A DNA stretch of 64,000 nt from Ornithinibacter aureus (lineage in GTDB: Bacteria > Actinomycetota > Actinomycetes > Actinomycetales > Dermatophilaceae). Below, in pieces: positions 8,023 through 16,367 of the stretch. The stretch covers positions 1,426,001 to 1,490,000 of the forward strand of contig NZ_VMSB01000001.1 of NCBI RefSeq assembly GCF_009858245.1, given 5' to 3'. The translations under genes and the position numbers were made by a program. How positions within the stretch are numbered: position 1 is the first letter of the stretch; each line of letters begins with the position of its first letter. A model generated the notes under the pieces. The model saw only the letters and a program-made list of their open reading frames with translations. It made no database searches and was not told where the DNA came from.

Positions 8023-8940
8023 TCACTCGTGGTGGGCGTGAGCGTCCATCGCCCCGTCCGCGAGCACGAAGTGCCGGAAGGCCTCCCCCGAGGGCAGCAG
8101 AGGGCGGCCGCGAACCCAGGCCACACCCACCTCACGGTGCGCCCCGGCATCCACGATGGGCAGCAGGCGGCTGCGGGCGAACGTCGTGGGAGCCGGCAAC
8201 CCCATGGCCGGCACGACGGCCACGCCGAGACCGGCCGCGACGAGGCCGCGCACGGTGAGCAGGTCGTCGGCCTCGAGCTCGACCTCGGGCTCGAACCCAG
8301 CGGCGTGGCAGAGGTCGAGGGTCTGGCCCCGCATGCCCGAGGGGGCCCGACGCATGATGAACGGCTCGGAGGCGACCTCGCTCAGCGACACCTCGTCGCG
8401 GGACGCGAGCGGGTGGGCGAGCCCGACGGCAAGGACCAAGGGCTCGACGAGCACGCGCCGCCACTCGACGTCGGGCCCGTGGACGCGGTGCGTGGTGAGC
8501 TCGACATCGGCTGAGCGGGTCGCGAGGTGCTGGGAGACGCGGCCACTCTCCCCGACGGCCGTGCGCAGGAGCACGAACTTCACCCGCGGGTGCTCACGGC
8601 GGAAGTCGGTGATGAGGCGCGGGACGAGCCAGGACCCCAGGCTGAGCGGGAACGCGAGCGTCACCACCCCGGCCTCGGGGTCGACGAGCTCGCTGACCGC
8701 GGCGAGCCCGTCGTCGAGGTCATTGACGAGGGAGTCGACGTGCCGCTTGAAGGCCACCCCGGCGTGGGTCATCCGCAGCACCCGGCCGGATCGGCGCAGC
8801 AGCGGCGTGCCAACCTCCTTCTCGAGGCGGGCCAGTGCTCGGGAGACCCCGGGTTGGCTCACGCCGAAGACCTCGCTGACCTCGGTCACGGTGTAACCGT
8901 CGGCCACGAGCTGGAACCATCGCAGGGCGTCAGTGTCCAT
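8023..8940 (-). CDS. LysR family transcriptional regulator
   Basis: 305 residues. The N-terminal winged helix-turn-helix reads LRWFQLVADGYTVTEVSEVFGVSQPGVSRALARLEKEVG; the remainder is the two-lobed periplasmic-binding-like effector domain. The ATG at 8940 is used because the HTH then begins close to the N-terminus as usual for LysR; an ATG six codons earlier is possible. It is divergent from a 77-codon gene at 9016, so the 75-base gap is the likely regulatory region. The effector is unknown. Confidence 0.88.
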   Translation of the reverse strand: MDTDALRWFQLVADGYTVTEVSEVFGVSQPGVSRALARLEKEVGTPLLRRSGRVLRMTHAGVAFKRHVDSLVNDLDDGLAAVSELVDPEAGVVTLAFPLSLGSWLVPRLITDFRREHPRVKFVLLRTAVGESGRVSQHLATRSADVELTTHRVHGPDVEWRRVLVEPLVLAVGLAHPLASRDEVSLSEVASEPFIMRRAPSGMRGQTLDLCHAAGFEPEVELEADDLLTVRGLVAAGLGVAVVPAMGLPAPTTFARSRLLPIVDAGAHREVGVAWVRGRPLLPSGEAFRHFVLADGAMDAHAHHE

Positions 8941-9015
8941 TACATGACCATATCGCATGGTTCGTATGTCTGGATTTCATTGGACGCATTGCTTGTCGGT
9001 GGCGACACTGGATAC

Positions 9016-9249
9016 ATGAACACCTCAACCCTGTGGACCACCGTCAAGGACGAGCTTCGCGAGCGCCGCGAGGCCCGCGCCGCCGAGGCCGCTCTGCGCG
9101 CCGACCTGGCCAGCTACCGCACCCCCTCCGACATCGAGGACCTCCTCGCCTCCGTGGACTCGCACGACACCCCCGAGGCCGAGATGATTCGCGACGTGCT
9201 CATGGACAACCTGCGTACCTACCACCAGCGTCGCACGTTCACGGCCTGA
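9016..9249 (+). CDS. Small conserved-looking hypothetical protein (77 aa)
   Basis: The ORF encodes a charged, probably helical protein beginning MNTSTLWTTVKDELRERR, rich in Arg, Glu and Ala, with no membrane segment or cysteine. Third positions are strongly G/C like neighbouring real genes. I do not recognise a family. It is divergent from LysR and converges with a GNAT gene, overlapping that gene's 3' end by 11 bases. The location suggests it could be a LysR target; function unknown. Confidence 0.6.
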   Translation: MNTSTLWTTVKDELRERREARAAEAALRADLASYRTPSDIEDLLASVDSHDTPEAEMIRDVLMDNLRTYHQRRTFTA

Positions 9250-9793
9250 CGCTTCGATAGAGGACGTGGCGGCGCACCGGGTGCCCCACGTCCACCGCGG
9301 GGTGGTCGAAGTCCTCGGCCGCGTCGCGTACCATCCCCAACCGCTCCATCACCGCCCGTGACCGCGAGTTCGCCACGGCCGTGAACGCGACGATCTCGGT
9401 GAGGCCGAGCTCGTCGAACCCCACCCGCAGCGCCTCGCGTGCCGCCTCGCTCGCGTACCCATGGCCCCATGCATCGCGGGCCAGGCGCCAGCCCACCTCC
9501 ACGCAGGGCTGGAACGGCAGGTCCTGCCGGGGCACCGCCAAGCCGGTGAACCCGATGAACTCCCCCGTGTCGCGGCGTTCAACCGCCCACATCCCCCACC
9601 CTTCGGCCTCGATGTGGCCGCTGAGTCGGTCGACCATGGCGTCGGACTGCTCGCGACTCAGCAAGGATGGGAAGTGGCGCATGACATCGGGGTCGGCATT
9701 GAGCCTGGCGAACGGTTCGAGATCACCCTCCCGCCACTGGCGCAGCACGAGGCGCTCTGTGCCCCTGACAGCCGGATGCCGGTCACGCGTCAT
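9239..9793 (-). CDS. GNAT family N-acetyltransferase (RimJ/RimL type)
   Basis: 184 residues. The N-terminus TERLVLRQWREGDLEPFARLNADPDVMRHFPS is characteristic of the RimJ/RimL-like Acetyltransf_3 group. The acetyl-CoA binding loop appears as ARDAWGHGYASEAAREAL, followed by VANSRSRAVMERLGM. Such enzymes acetylate N-termini or small-molecule amines; the substrate here cannot be assigned. It overlaps the RecB-like gene upstream by 11 bases on the same strand, so the two are probably co-transcribed. Confidence 0.88.
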   Translation of the reverse strand: MTRDRHPAVRGTERLVLRQWREGDLEPFARLNADPDVMRHFPSLLSREQSDAMVDRLSGHIEAEGWGMWAVERRDTGEFIGFTGLAVPRQDLPFQPCVEVGWRLARDAWGHGYASEAAREALRVGFDELGLTEIVAFTAVANSRSRAVMERLGMVRDAAEDFDHPAVDVGHPVRRHVLYRSVRP

Positions 9794-10685
9794 CGCGCGT
9801 CACCCACCCACCAGCCGGGGCCGGCTCCTCGAGCGCGGCCCAGGGCGCCTTCTCGGGGGCGGCCGCCTGGCCTTCGGGGCAGTGCGCCCGCAGGTCACAC
9901 CACCCGCACAGCGGCCCCGGGCGGGGTGGGAACGCCTCGCTGTCCTGACCCTTGTCGGCGAAGTCGAGGTCGGCCCGCTGGGCGTCGCGGGCGACCGAGC
10001 GGGCCTGCTCGACCTTGCGGGTCAGCGACTCGGGCGTGTGGACGTGCGAGGCCACCGTGCCGGACGGCACGTGGTGCAGCTCGACGCGCAGCGTGCGGCG
10101 CCGGAACATCTTCCACACCGCGGCGGCATACAGGCCCAGAGCCAGCGACGTGCGCGCGTCGTCGTCGGTGGACGGCACCCGTGAGGTCTTGTAGTCGACG
10201 ACGACCAGCTCACCGTCGCGGTCGTCGAGGCGGTCGATGCGCCCGGTCAGGCGCAGGTCGCCGCTGACGAAGGACACCGTGCGCTCGATCCCGGTGGGAG
10301 GAGTGTGCGGGTCGACCGACTCCAGGTACGCCGCCACCGCGGCACGCATCCGCTCGCGCCAGGCCCGGGACTGCTCGGTGTCACGGAACCCGACGTCGAT
10401 CCAGGCGCGGTCGACGAGGGCGGCCCCGGCATCCGGGGTCCTGACCGGGAGGTCCCACCAGTCGCGCAACGCGTTGTGGACGGCGTTGCCGAGCGAGGTG
10501 TGGGCACGTTGCGGCCGACGCGGCGGGGACGGCCGGTCGAGGTACTGCAACCGGTAGCGGCGAGGGCAGTCCAGGAACGCCAGGAGCTTGCTCGGGCTGG
10601 CGGCATAGAGCGGTGTGGGCACGCCCGTGAGCGGCAGGGCGCCCTGATGCGCCGCCGCCGTCGTCACCTCGGTCCCCGGATCCAT
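9783..10685 (-). CDS. RecB-like PD-(D/E)XK nuclease with probable Fe-S cluster
   Basis: 300 residues. Nuclease residues are visible as the His in SLGNAVHNALRDWW, the Asp in LTGRIDRLDDRDG and the VVDYKTSRV motif. A cysteine near the N-terminus (FLDCPRRYRLQY) and a triplet near the C-terminus (CGWCDLRAHC) are spaced as in the AddB/Cas4-type 4Fe-4S nucleases. It probably acts in DNA repair. The start is set at ATG 10685; on the minus strand a TAGCGT box lies 8 bases upstream, which suggests a leaderless message. It is divergent from the MetF-like gene 77 bases away. Confidence 0.88.
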   Translation of the reverse strand: MDPGTEVTTAAAHQGALPLTGVPTPLYAASPSKLLAFLDCPRRYRLQYLDRPSPPRRPQRAHTSLGNAVHNALRDWWDLPVRTPDAGAALVDRAWIDVGFRDTEQSRAWRERMRAAVAAYLESVDPHTPPTGIERTVSFVSGDLRLTGRIDRLDDRDGELVVVDYKTSRVPSTDDDARTSLALGLYAAAVWKMFRRRTLRVELHHVPSGTVASHVHTPESLTRKVEQARSVARDAQRADLDFADKGQDSEAFPPRPGPLCGWCDLRAHCPEGQAAAPEKAPWAALEEPAPAGGWVTRDDA

Positions 10686-10720
10686 GCTCGGCAACGCTAG
10701 CGCCGAGCACTGACGCCCTC

Positions 10721-10774
10721 TACGCTGAAGCGACATCCGGTGCGTATGACGAGACAGGTTGCATGATGAGCAAC
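10721..10774 (+). promoter_or_regulatory. MetF-like gene promoter with tandem GTTGC-N7-GCAAC operators
   Basis: A -10 box TACGCT (10721-10726) is followed by two 17-bp sites 19 bp apart. Site 1 (10739-10755) is GGTGC-GTATGAC-GAGAC, a 7/10 match. Site 2 (10758-10774) is a perfect GTTGC-ATGATGA-GCAAC that covers the start codon. Position downstream of the -10 indicates repression. Site 1 shares 12 bases with the reverse complement of the site before the dimethylglycine dehydrogenase gene. Confidence 0.7.
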
Positions 10775-11629
10775 GAATTGCCAACGGTGGCCCTGACCCG
10801 CCTCCTCGAGGGTGCCCGCTACGAGGTCATGCCCACCGCGACGATTGCGGACAAGGTGCGGGCCCACCTGCCCCTCACGGTGCCGCTCACCGTCACGGCG
10901 GCGCCGGGCAAGGGCCTGGGCGCCACGTTCGACCTCGCCACGTCGCTCGCCGACAGCGGCTACCGGGTGGTGCCGCACGTGGCAGCCCGCATGGTCAGCG
11001 GCCGCGACGAGCTCGTCGACATCGTCGCCCGCCTCAAGGAGCACGACATCTCGGGGATCTTCGTGCCTGCTGGTGACGCCGACCCGCCGGCCGGTGCGTA
11101 CCACGGCGCCGTCGACCTGCTGCGCGACCTCGAGGAGATCGGCCACAGCTTCAGCCACATCGGGATCACCGGCTACCCCGAGTCGCACCCGACCATCGAC
11201 GACGACGTCACGGTCCAGGCCATGTGGGAAAAGCGGCACTACGCCACCCACATCGTGTCGAACATGACCTTCGACGCCGAGCACCTCGCAACCTGGATCG
11301 AACGCGTGCGCCGCCGCGGGGTCACCCTCCCCCTGCTCGTCGGTGTCCCCGGGCCCGTCGAGCGCACGAAGCTGCTCGGCATGGCGACGAAGATCGGAGT
11401 GGGTGAGTCACTGCGGTTCCTGCGCAAGCAGAAGTCGATCTTCGCCCGCATCGCGTCGCCCGGGTTCTCCACCGACCGCTTCGTCAGCCGGGTCGCCGCC
11501 CTGTCGAGCAATCCGGCCCTGCGGGTCGAGGGGCTGCACGTCTTCACCTTCAACCAGGTCGAGGTCATCGAGACCTGGCGCCAGCGCATGCTCGACGAAG
11601 CGGTGAGCGCCCGAACCCGCGCCCGATGA
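10763..11629 (+). CDS. Divergent methylenetetrahydrofolate reductase (MetF2-like)
   Basis: 288 residues with the MTHFR-like barrel: HVAARMVSGRDELVDIVARL, then GITGYPESHPTIDDD, and SNMTFDAEHLATWIERVRRRG. The usual N-terminal SFEFFPPK is replaced by RYEVMPTATI, so this is a divergent branch rather than the biosynthetic enzyme. In chloromethane-using Methylobacterium a divergent MetF2 oxidises methyl-H4folate beside corrinoid methyltransferases; the same job is inferred here. The gene carries the GTTGC-N7-GCAAC operator also found before the betaine genes. A homocysteine methyltransferase gene follows 43 bases later. ATG 10763 and 10766 are both possible starts, and operator site 2 overlaps them. 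Confidence 0.8.
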   Translation: MMSNELPTVALTRLLEGARYEVMPTATIADKVRAHLPLTVPLTVTAAPGKGLGATFDLATSLADSGYRVVPHVAARMVSGRDELVDIVARLKEHDISGIFVPAGDADPPAGAYHGAVDLLRDLEEIGHSFSHIGITGYPESHPTIDDDVTVQAMWEKRHYATHIVSNMTFDAEHLATWIERVRRRGVTLPLLVGVPGPVERTKLLGMATKIGVGESLRFLRKQKSIFARIASPGFSTDRFVSRVAALSSNPALRVEGLHVFTFNQVEVIETWRQRMLDEAVSARTRAR

Positions 11630-11672
11630 GACGGCGGCGGGGCACGGCATCCGCGCTGCGTACCCTTCCTTG

Positions 11673-12557
11673 GTGACGAATCGACTGCTGACCCTGCTCG
11701 CTGACCGCCCGGCCATCTTCGACGGCGGATACGGCTGGTTGCTGCAGGAGCGTGGGCTCCCTGCGGGCGAGTGCGCGGAGTCGTGGAACGTCGACAACCC
11801 GGATGCCGTGGCGAGGCTTCACGACGAGTACGCCGCCGCGGGTGCCGTCATCATCACCACCAACACCTTCGGCGCCACCGAGCCCCGTCTCGCCGCCCAC
11901 GGCCTGTCCGGCCGGGCGGAGGAGGTCAACCGGGCGGGGGCTGCCATCGCGCGGGAGGTCGCAGACCGGCACGCGGTGCTCGTGGCCGGCGACATCGGCC
12001 CGACGGGTGAGCTGCTCGAGCCGCTCGGAACCCTGACCGCGCAGCAGGCGACCGCGCTGTTCGCCGAGCAGGTGCGCGGGCTGGCCGCCGGTGGCGCCGA
12101 CCTCATCCTGATCGAGACGATGAGTGACCTCGGCGAGGCGAGCGCCGCCGTGGCGGCCGCGCGCGAGGTCGCACCCGACCTGCCGGTCGTCGTGACGATG
12201 TCCTTCGACACGAACCTGCGCACCATGATGGGCGTCTCACCGGCCGCCGCCGTGGCGGCGCTAGCGGCCGCGGGCGCCGACGCCGTCGGGGCCAACTGCG
12301 GCCGCGGGCCCGACGAGATGCGCACCATCGCCGAGCAGCTCGTGGCGGCCCGCCCCGAGGGGCTGCTCCTCGTGGCCCAGTCGAACGCCGGACTGCCCGC
12401 GCTCGAGGGTGACAAGTTCGTGTACACCGTCGGCCCCGAGGCCATGGGGGAGCACGCGGTCGAACTGCGCGACCTCGGCATCGACGTCATCGGAGCGTGC
12501 TGCGGATCCTCACCCGAGCACATCGGCGAGATGGCCGCCGCCCTGGCGGGCCGCTAG
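11673..12557 (+). CDS. Homocysteine S-methyltransferase family protein
   Basis: 294 residues. The pattern ITTNTFGATEPRL, GDIGPTGELLEPLGTLT, VTMSFDTNLRTMMGV, the Cys of VGANCGRGPDEM and the Cys pair of IGACCGSSPEHI are the barrel and zinc ligands of the MetH-N/BHMT Pfam family. It lacks cobalamin domains. The methyl donor may be betaine, S-methylmethionine or a methylated corrinoid; sequence alone cannot choose. Beside a MetF-like gene in a betaine region, a betaine- or methyl-transfer role is attractive. TACCCT six bases before the GTG at 11673 suggests leaderless initiation and supports this start. Its 3' end overlaps the convergent DUF2207-like gene by four bases. Confidence 0.82.
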   Translation: MTNRLLTLLADRPAIFDGGYGWLLQERGLPAGECAESWNVDNPDAVARLHDEYAAAGAVIITTNTFGATEPRLAAHGLSGRAEEVNRAGAAIAREVADRHAVLVAGDIGPTGELLEPLGTLTAQQATALFAEQVRGLAAGGADLILIETMSDLGEASAAVAAAREVAPDLPVVVTMSFDTNLRTMMGVSPAAAVAALAAAGADAVGANCGRGPDEMRTIAEQLVAARPEGLLLVAQSNAGLPALEGDKFVYTVGPEAMGEHAVELRDLGIDVIGACCGSSPEHIGEMAAALAGR

Positions 12558-13735
12558 AAGTCCAGGCACCCCTCGCCGCAGCCGTCGCCGCAGCCGTCGG
12601 TGGGCAGGATGCCACCGACGGCGCCGGCCAGGTGGCCCAGGGCGTCGCCGAGCCCCTCGACCCCCTCGACCAGGGCCTCGAAGGCGTCCTCCGGCACGAG
12701 GTCGCCGAGCCCGCTCACGTCCAGGTCGGCGAGGTCGACCAGCCCCGACACGAGGTCCCACACGCCGGGGTCGATGGCGGCGTCGACGACGATGTCGAGC
12801 GCGGCCTGGGCGCCCGCCGCGACCTGCGCGGCACGCAGGGCATCACCCAGGACGGCGGCGACGTGGCCCGCGACCCCGAAGGCAACGGCGTAGGGCAACA
12901 TGGCGCGCACCTCGCCGGCGAGCTCCTCGTGCCGCAGCTGGCCGGCCTCAGCGGTGGCGAGGTAGCGCTCGTAGCCCAGGGCCTGGATTCGCGCTGCGGA
13001 CCCCGTGGCCGTGCGCGGAGTGCGTCCGCGCCCGCGCCACAGCAGCAAGGCGCCGCCGAGGCCGAGCCCCACTCCCAGAGGGGCCCATCGCAGGTGGTCG
13101 TCCGCCAGTCCGGAGACCACGCCTGCCACGGCCGATGCCACCACGAGGAGCACCCCCAGCGCAGCGAGCCGCCCGTTGCGCGAGCGCGGATGCCGGGTGT
13201 ACCAGCCCCGGTCGACCACAGCCCGGTAGACCGCCACCTCGGCGGCCCGCCAGCGCGCCACGACCTCGGCCCGTCGCAGGTCGCCGAGCAGCACCGAGGT
13301 CGCGCCACCGAGCACGGCGTCGAGAAGCGCCACCTCGTGGGGGGCGAGCGGGTCTCCCGTCACGTCAGCCCTGGTGACCCGCCAGTCCTTGCCCTCGCGC
13401 GCGAGGAGCACGTGCCCGCGCAGGGCCAGGTCCACGAGGGTGGCGGCGAGGTCACGCCCGTGCACCACGCCGTCGATCACCGTGCCCGACAGGGCCGGGG
13501 TCGAGTGCTCGGGCTGGTGGAAGCGGGGAGCCACGGCGCCCGAGTACTCCACGCCGCGGCGCACTCGGGCGCTCTCACCGGCTTCACCGAGCCCCGGGAC
13601 TTCGCCGGGCGTGAGGTTGACGAACACCTCGTCACGCCGCCGCCACCGGAAGACGAGCAGAGTCAGCGCGGCCACGACGAAGGGCACCAGTCCCCCGACG
13701 AGGCTCGCAGGAGTCAGTCCCTCGAGCACCTGCAC
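12554..13735 (-). CDS. DUF2207-like membrane protein, short form with Cys-rich tail
   Basis: 393 residues. A membrane segment is at residues about 12-29 and two more around 190-230 (LAALGVLLVVASAVAGVVSG and the following hydrophobic run). The pattern EVPGLGEAGESARVRRGVEYSGAVAPRF and TVIDGVVHGRDLAATLVDLALRGHV matches the C-terminal half of DUF2207 proteins, which usually begin with a signal peptide and a beta domain missing here. The C-terminus ends DGCGDGCGEGCLDF, three regularly spaced cysteines that could bind metal. Function unknown. It lies 35 bases downstream of the DUF1638 gene and could be the last gene of that operon. Confidence 0.7.
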   Translation of the reverse strand: MQVLEGLTPASLVGGLVPFVVAALTLLVFRWRRRDEVFVNLTPGEVPGLGEAGESARVRRGVEYSGAVAPRFHQPEHSTPALSGTVIDGVVHGRDLAATLVDLALRGHVLLAREGKDWRVTRADVTGDPLAPHEVALLDAVLGGATSVLLGDLRRAEVVARWRAAEVAVYRAVVDRGWYTRHPRSRNGRLAALGVLLVVASAVAGVVSGLADDHLRWAPLGVGLGLGGALLLWRGRGRTPRTATGSAARIQALGYERYLATAEAGQLRHEELAGEVRAMLPYAVAFGVAGHVAAVLGDALRAAQVAAGAQAALDIVVDAAIDPGVWDLVSGLVDLADLDVSGLGDLVPEDAFEALVEGVEGLGDALGHLAGAVGGILPTDGCGDGCGEGCLDF

Positions 13736-13770
13736 GACCCTAGACGACCCGCCCCTGATGTGCAGGTCGG

Positions 13771-14388
13771 TCAGGAGAGGTCGGGAAGGAGGGAGGCGAG
13801 GGCGCGCTCGAGGCCGCTCTCGCCCGTGCGCCGCACCTGGAGCGGCAGCCCGATGCGGTCGGCCGCGGCCTGCGCCAGGGTGCGCAGCTCGGCGCGCTCC
13901 ACCGGGTCAGCGGTCTGCACCAGCCACACGACCCGGGTGTAGTGGCGGAAGTAGTCATCGCGCAGTTCGGGATGCCGGTCGAGGCCGAGTTCCTGGATCA
14001 CCGCGCGCGCGAACGACTTCACGAGGAAGTCGGTGAGCAGGTAGGTGCCCGGCTCGTCCTCCGAGAGCCGGCTCACCACGTCCGACCCGGCGAAGAGGTC
14101 GTAACAGTGCAACCCCGGAAGGCGGTCGACGTGCAGCCGTTCGCAGACGGCATCCAACGCTCCGTAGGTGCCGCAGTCGGCGTAGCCCACGACCACCCGG
14201 TCGTAGCGCCCCCGCAGCTGGAGGACCAGGGCCTCGACGGCATCCGCGATGCGCTCGGGCCGGTTGTGGAGCAAGGGCGGCAGGGGGTGGACGTCGACGG
14301 GCCACGCGCGGCGCGCCACGGCATCCGCCGCGGGTTGGGCGATGGCCCCGCACGCGACGAGCGCGACCCGCCCAGACGGCACGCCCAT
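13771..14388 (-). CDS. DUF1638 family protein of corrinoid methyltransferase operons
   Basis: 205 residues. The motifs ALVACGAIA at the N-terminus, VVVGYADCGTYGALDAVCE in the middle and LHCYDLFAG are those of DUF1638. That family is found mainly beside MttB-type methyltransferases and corrinoid proteins in methanogens and Desulfitobacterium-like bacteria. Conserved cysteines and a nucleotide-like fold hint at a metal or cofactor role, but no activity is established. It starts two bases after the stop of the RACo-like gene and is the fifth gene of the iclR-corrinoid operon. Confidence 0.82.
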   Translation of the reverse strand: MGVPSGRVALVACGAIAQPAADAVARRAWPVDVHPLPPLLHNRPERIADAVEALVLQLRGRYDRVVVGYADCGTYGALDAVCERLHVDRLPGLHCYDLFAGSDVVSRLSEDEPGTYLLTDFLVKSFARAVIQELGLDRHPELRDDYFRHYTRVVWLVQTADPVERAELRTLAQAAADRIGLPLQVRRTGESGLERALASLLPDLS

Positions 14389-14390
14389 GC

Positions 14391-16367
14391 TCAGACGGGG
14401 AACGCGAGCTGGTCGATGAAGCGGTCGTTGAAGTCAGGCCGGTCCGAGAGCTCGATGTACGCGACTTCAGCGAGCATCGCGTCGGCGCCGGCCCGCTCAC
14501 GCGCCGACAGCAACACCATCTTCGCGCCCTCACCGGCGACGTTGCCCGCCGAGACGATGCGCAGCACGGGCAGCTTGGGCACCAGACCGATCCGCACGGC
14601 CGACGACGGTGACAGGTAGGAGCCGAACGACCCGGCGAGCAGCACCTGCTGCACGTCCCGTGGGGACACGCCGAGCTCTTCGAGGAGCAGGGTCCACCCC
14701 GTCGAGATCGCGGCCTTGGCGAACTGCAGCTCGCGCACGTCGCGCTGCGAGAGGTAGACGCACTCGACCGTCGGCGCATCGGGAGTCGGGCGGTGCAGGA
14801 TGAACACCCGCTCGCCGTCCCCGACGGTGGCCAGCCGACCGGCCAGCGCCGGCACCGAGGCGGCGGCGGCCTCGTCGCTGATGAGGCGACCCGACTCGTC
14901 GAGCAGGCCCACGCGCACGAGCTCGGCCACGGCATCGACCAGGCCCGAACCGCAGATGCCGCGGGGTTCCGCGTCGCCGATGACGCCGAGTGTGACCGCC
15001 TCGTCGTCGCCGGACGCACCCGCGTTGAGGGTGATGACCTCGATGGCCCCGTCGGCGGCCCGCATGCCACAGCGGATGGCACCGCCCTCGAAGGCCGGCC
15101 CTGCCGGGGCGGCCGTCGTGACGATCCGTTCACCGTCGCTGAGGGCGATCTCGCAGTTGGTGCCGACGTCGATGAACAGCCGCACCCGCTTGTCGCGGTC
15201 GAGACCACTGGCGAGCATGCCCGCCACGATGTCGCCACCGACATAGGCCCCGAGCGCCGGGAAGATCGTCGCGCGGGCTCCGGGGTGCACGTCGATGCCG
15301 AGGTCGCTGGCGTGCAGCACCGGCCAGTCGGCGCTGACCTGGATGAACGGTGCCACCCCCAGCGGTTCCGGGTCGATGCCGAGCAGCAGCGCGGTCATCG
15401 TCGCGTTGCCCGCCAGCGCCACCTCGTAGACGCTCTGCGGCGAGATGCCACCCTCGTCGAGCACTTCCTGCGCGAGCTCGGAGAGGGTCTGGCGCGCCAG
15501 CTGGGTGAGCCTGCCGAGCGCGTCCGGGTCCATCATCGTCGCGCTGATCCGGGTGATGACGTCACCGCCGAAAGGCTGTTGCTTGTTGAGCATCGAGGCC
15601 ACCGCCACCGGGGTGCCGGTCTCGAGGTCGAGCAGCGTGGCGACGACGGTCGTCGTCCCGAGGTCGTAGGCGATGGCGTGGCGCGACCCCGTGGTGTCCC
15701 CGGGCTCGACGTCGATCAGCACCTCGTCGACGGTGACGGCGGTGACCTTGAAGTCGCTCTGGCGCAGCACGGTGGGCAGGCGCCGCAGGGCGTGCAGGTC
15801 GGGGTTGAGGGTGAGGTCGTCGACCGCGTCCCGCAGACGCTGGAGGTCGGTGCGCTGGTCTGCCAGCGTCGGGTCGGTCAGCTCGACGTACCGCTTCTGG
15901 ACCCCCGGCCGCAGGATGACCTGTCGCCCGACGCCGACCGTCGACGCCTTGGGGCGGGTGACGAGCGGCGGCACCTCGAGGCCGAGGTCGTGCGTCGCCC
16001 TGACCAGGCACGCCAGGCGCCAGCCGTCGGCGATCTGGTCCTCGGAGAAGGTGCGCCGGTCGTGCCGGGTGACCGGCGCCGACCCCGAGCTCACCCGCAC
16101 GAGGCACTTGCGGCAGGTGCCGTGGCCTCCGCACGTGGAGTCGATGGCGATGCCGTTCCACGAGGCGGCGTCGAACACCGACACCCCCGGGGGAACCCGG
16201 AAGGTGCGCCCGGCAGGCTCGAACGTCAGCTGCACCCGGCCGGTGCCCTCGTGCGACTCCCCGGCCCCCGGCCCCGCCGCGGACGGCGGGGGTTCGAGCA
16301 GGCCTTCGCGGCGCAGGCCGTCGACGACGTCGTCGAACGGGGATCCGGGGCCTCGTTCGTCGCTCAC
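14391..16367 (-). CDS. Corrinoid protein reductive activator (RACo-like, DUF4445/ASKHA with 2Fe-2S domain)
   Basis: 658 residues. A 2Fe-2S ferredoxin domain occupies residues about 45-135 with cysteines C79, C85, C88 (STCGGHGTCRKC) and C120. A linker follows, then an ASKHA ATPase domain from about residue 245 (AIAYDLGTTTVVATLLD, and LFIDVGTNCEIAL) and GSFGSYLS near the end. This is the RACo layout: it uses ATP and an electron to reduce inactive Co(II) to Co(I) on the corrinoid protein. The GTG start overlaps the stop of the pterin methyltransferase gene (GTGA). The electron donor is unknown; a low-potential step in a probable aerobe is notable. Confidence 0.9.
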   Translation of the reverse strand: MSDERGPGSPFDDVVDGLRREGLLEPPPSAAGPGAGESHEGTGRVQLTFEPAGRTFRVPPGVSVFDAASWNGIAIDSTCGGHGTCRKCLVRVSSGSAPVTRHDRRTFSEDQIADGWRLACLVRATHDLGLEVPPLVTRPKASTVGVGRQVILRPGVQKRYVELTDPTLADQRTDLQRLRDAVDDLTLNPDLHALRRLPTVLRQSDFKVTAVTVDEVLIDVEPGDTTGSRHAIAYDLGTTTVVATLLDLETGTPVAVASMLNKQQPFGGDVITRISATMMDPDALGRLTQLARQTLSELAQEVLDEGGISPQSVYEVALAGNATMTALLLGIDPEPLGVAPFIQVSADWPVLHASDLGIDVHPGARATIFPALGAYVGGDIVAGMLASGLDRDKRVRLFIDVGTNCEIALSDGERIVTTAAPAGPAFEGGAIRCGMRAADGAIEVITLNAGASGDDEAVTLGVIGDAEPRGICGSGLVDAVAELVRVGLLDESGRLISDEAAAASVPALAGRLATVGDGERVFILHRPTPDAPTVECVYLSQRDVRELQFAKAAISTGWTLLLEELGVSPRDVQQVLLAGSFGSYLSPSSAVRIGLVPKLPVLRIVSAGNVAGEGAKMVLLSARERAGADAMLAEVAYIELSDRPDFNDRFIDQLAFPV

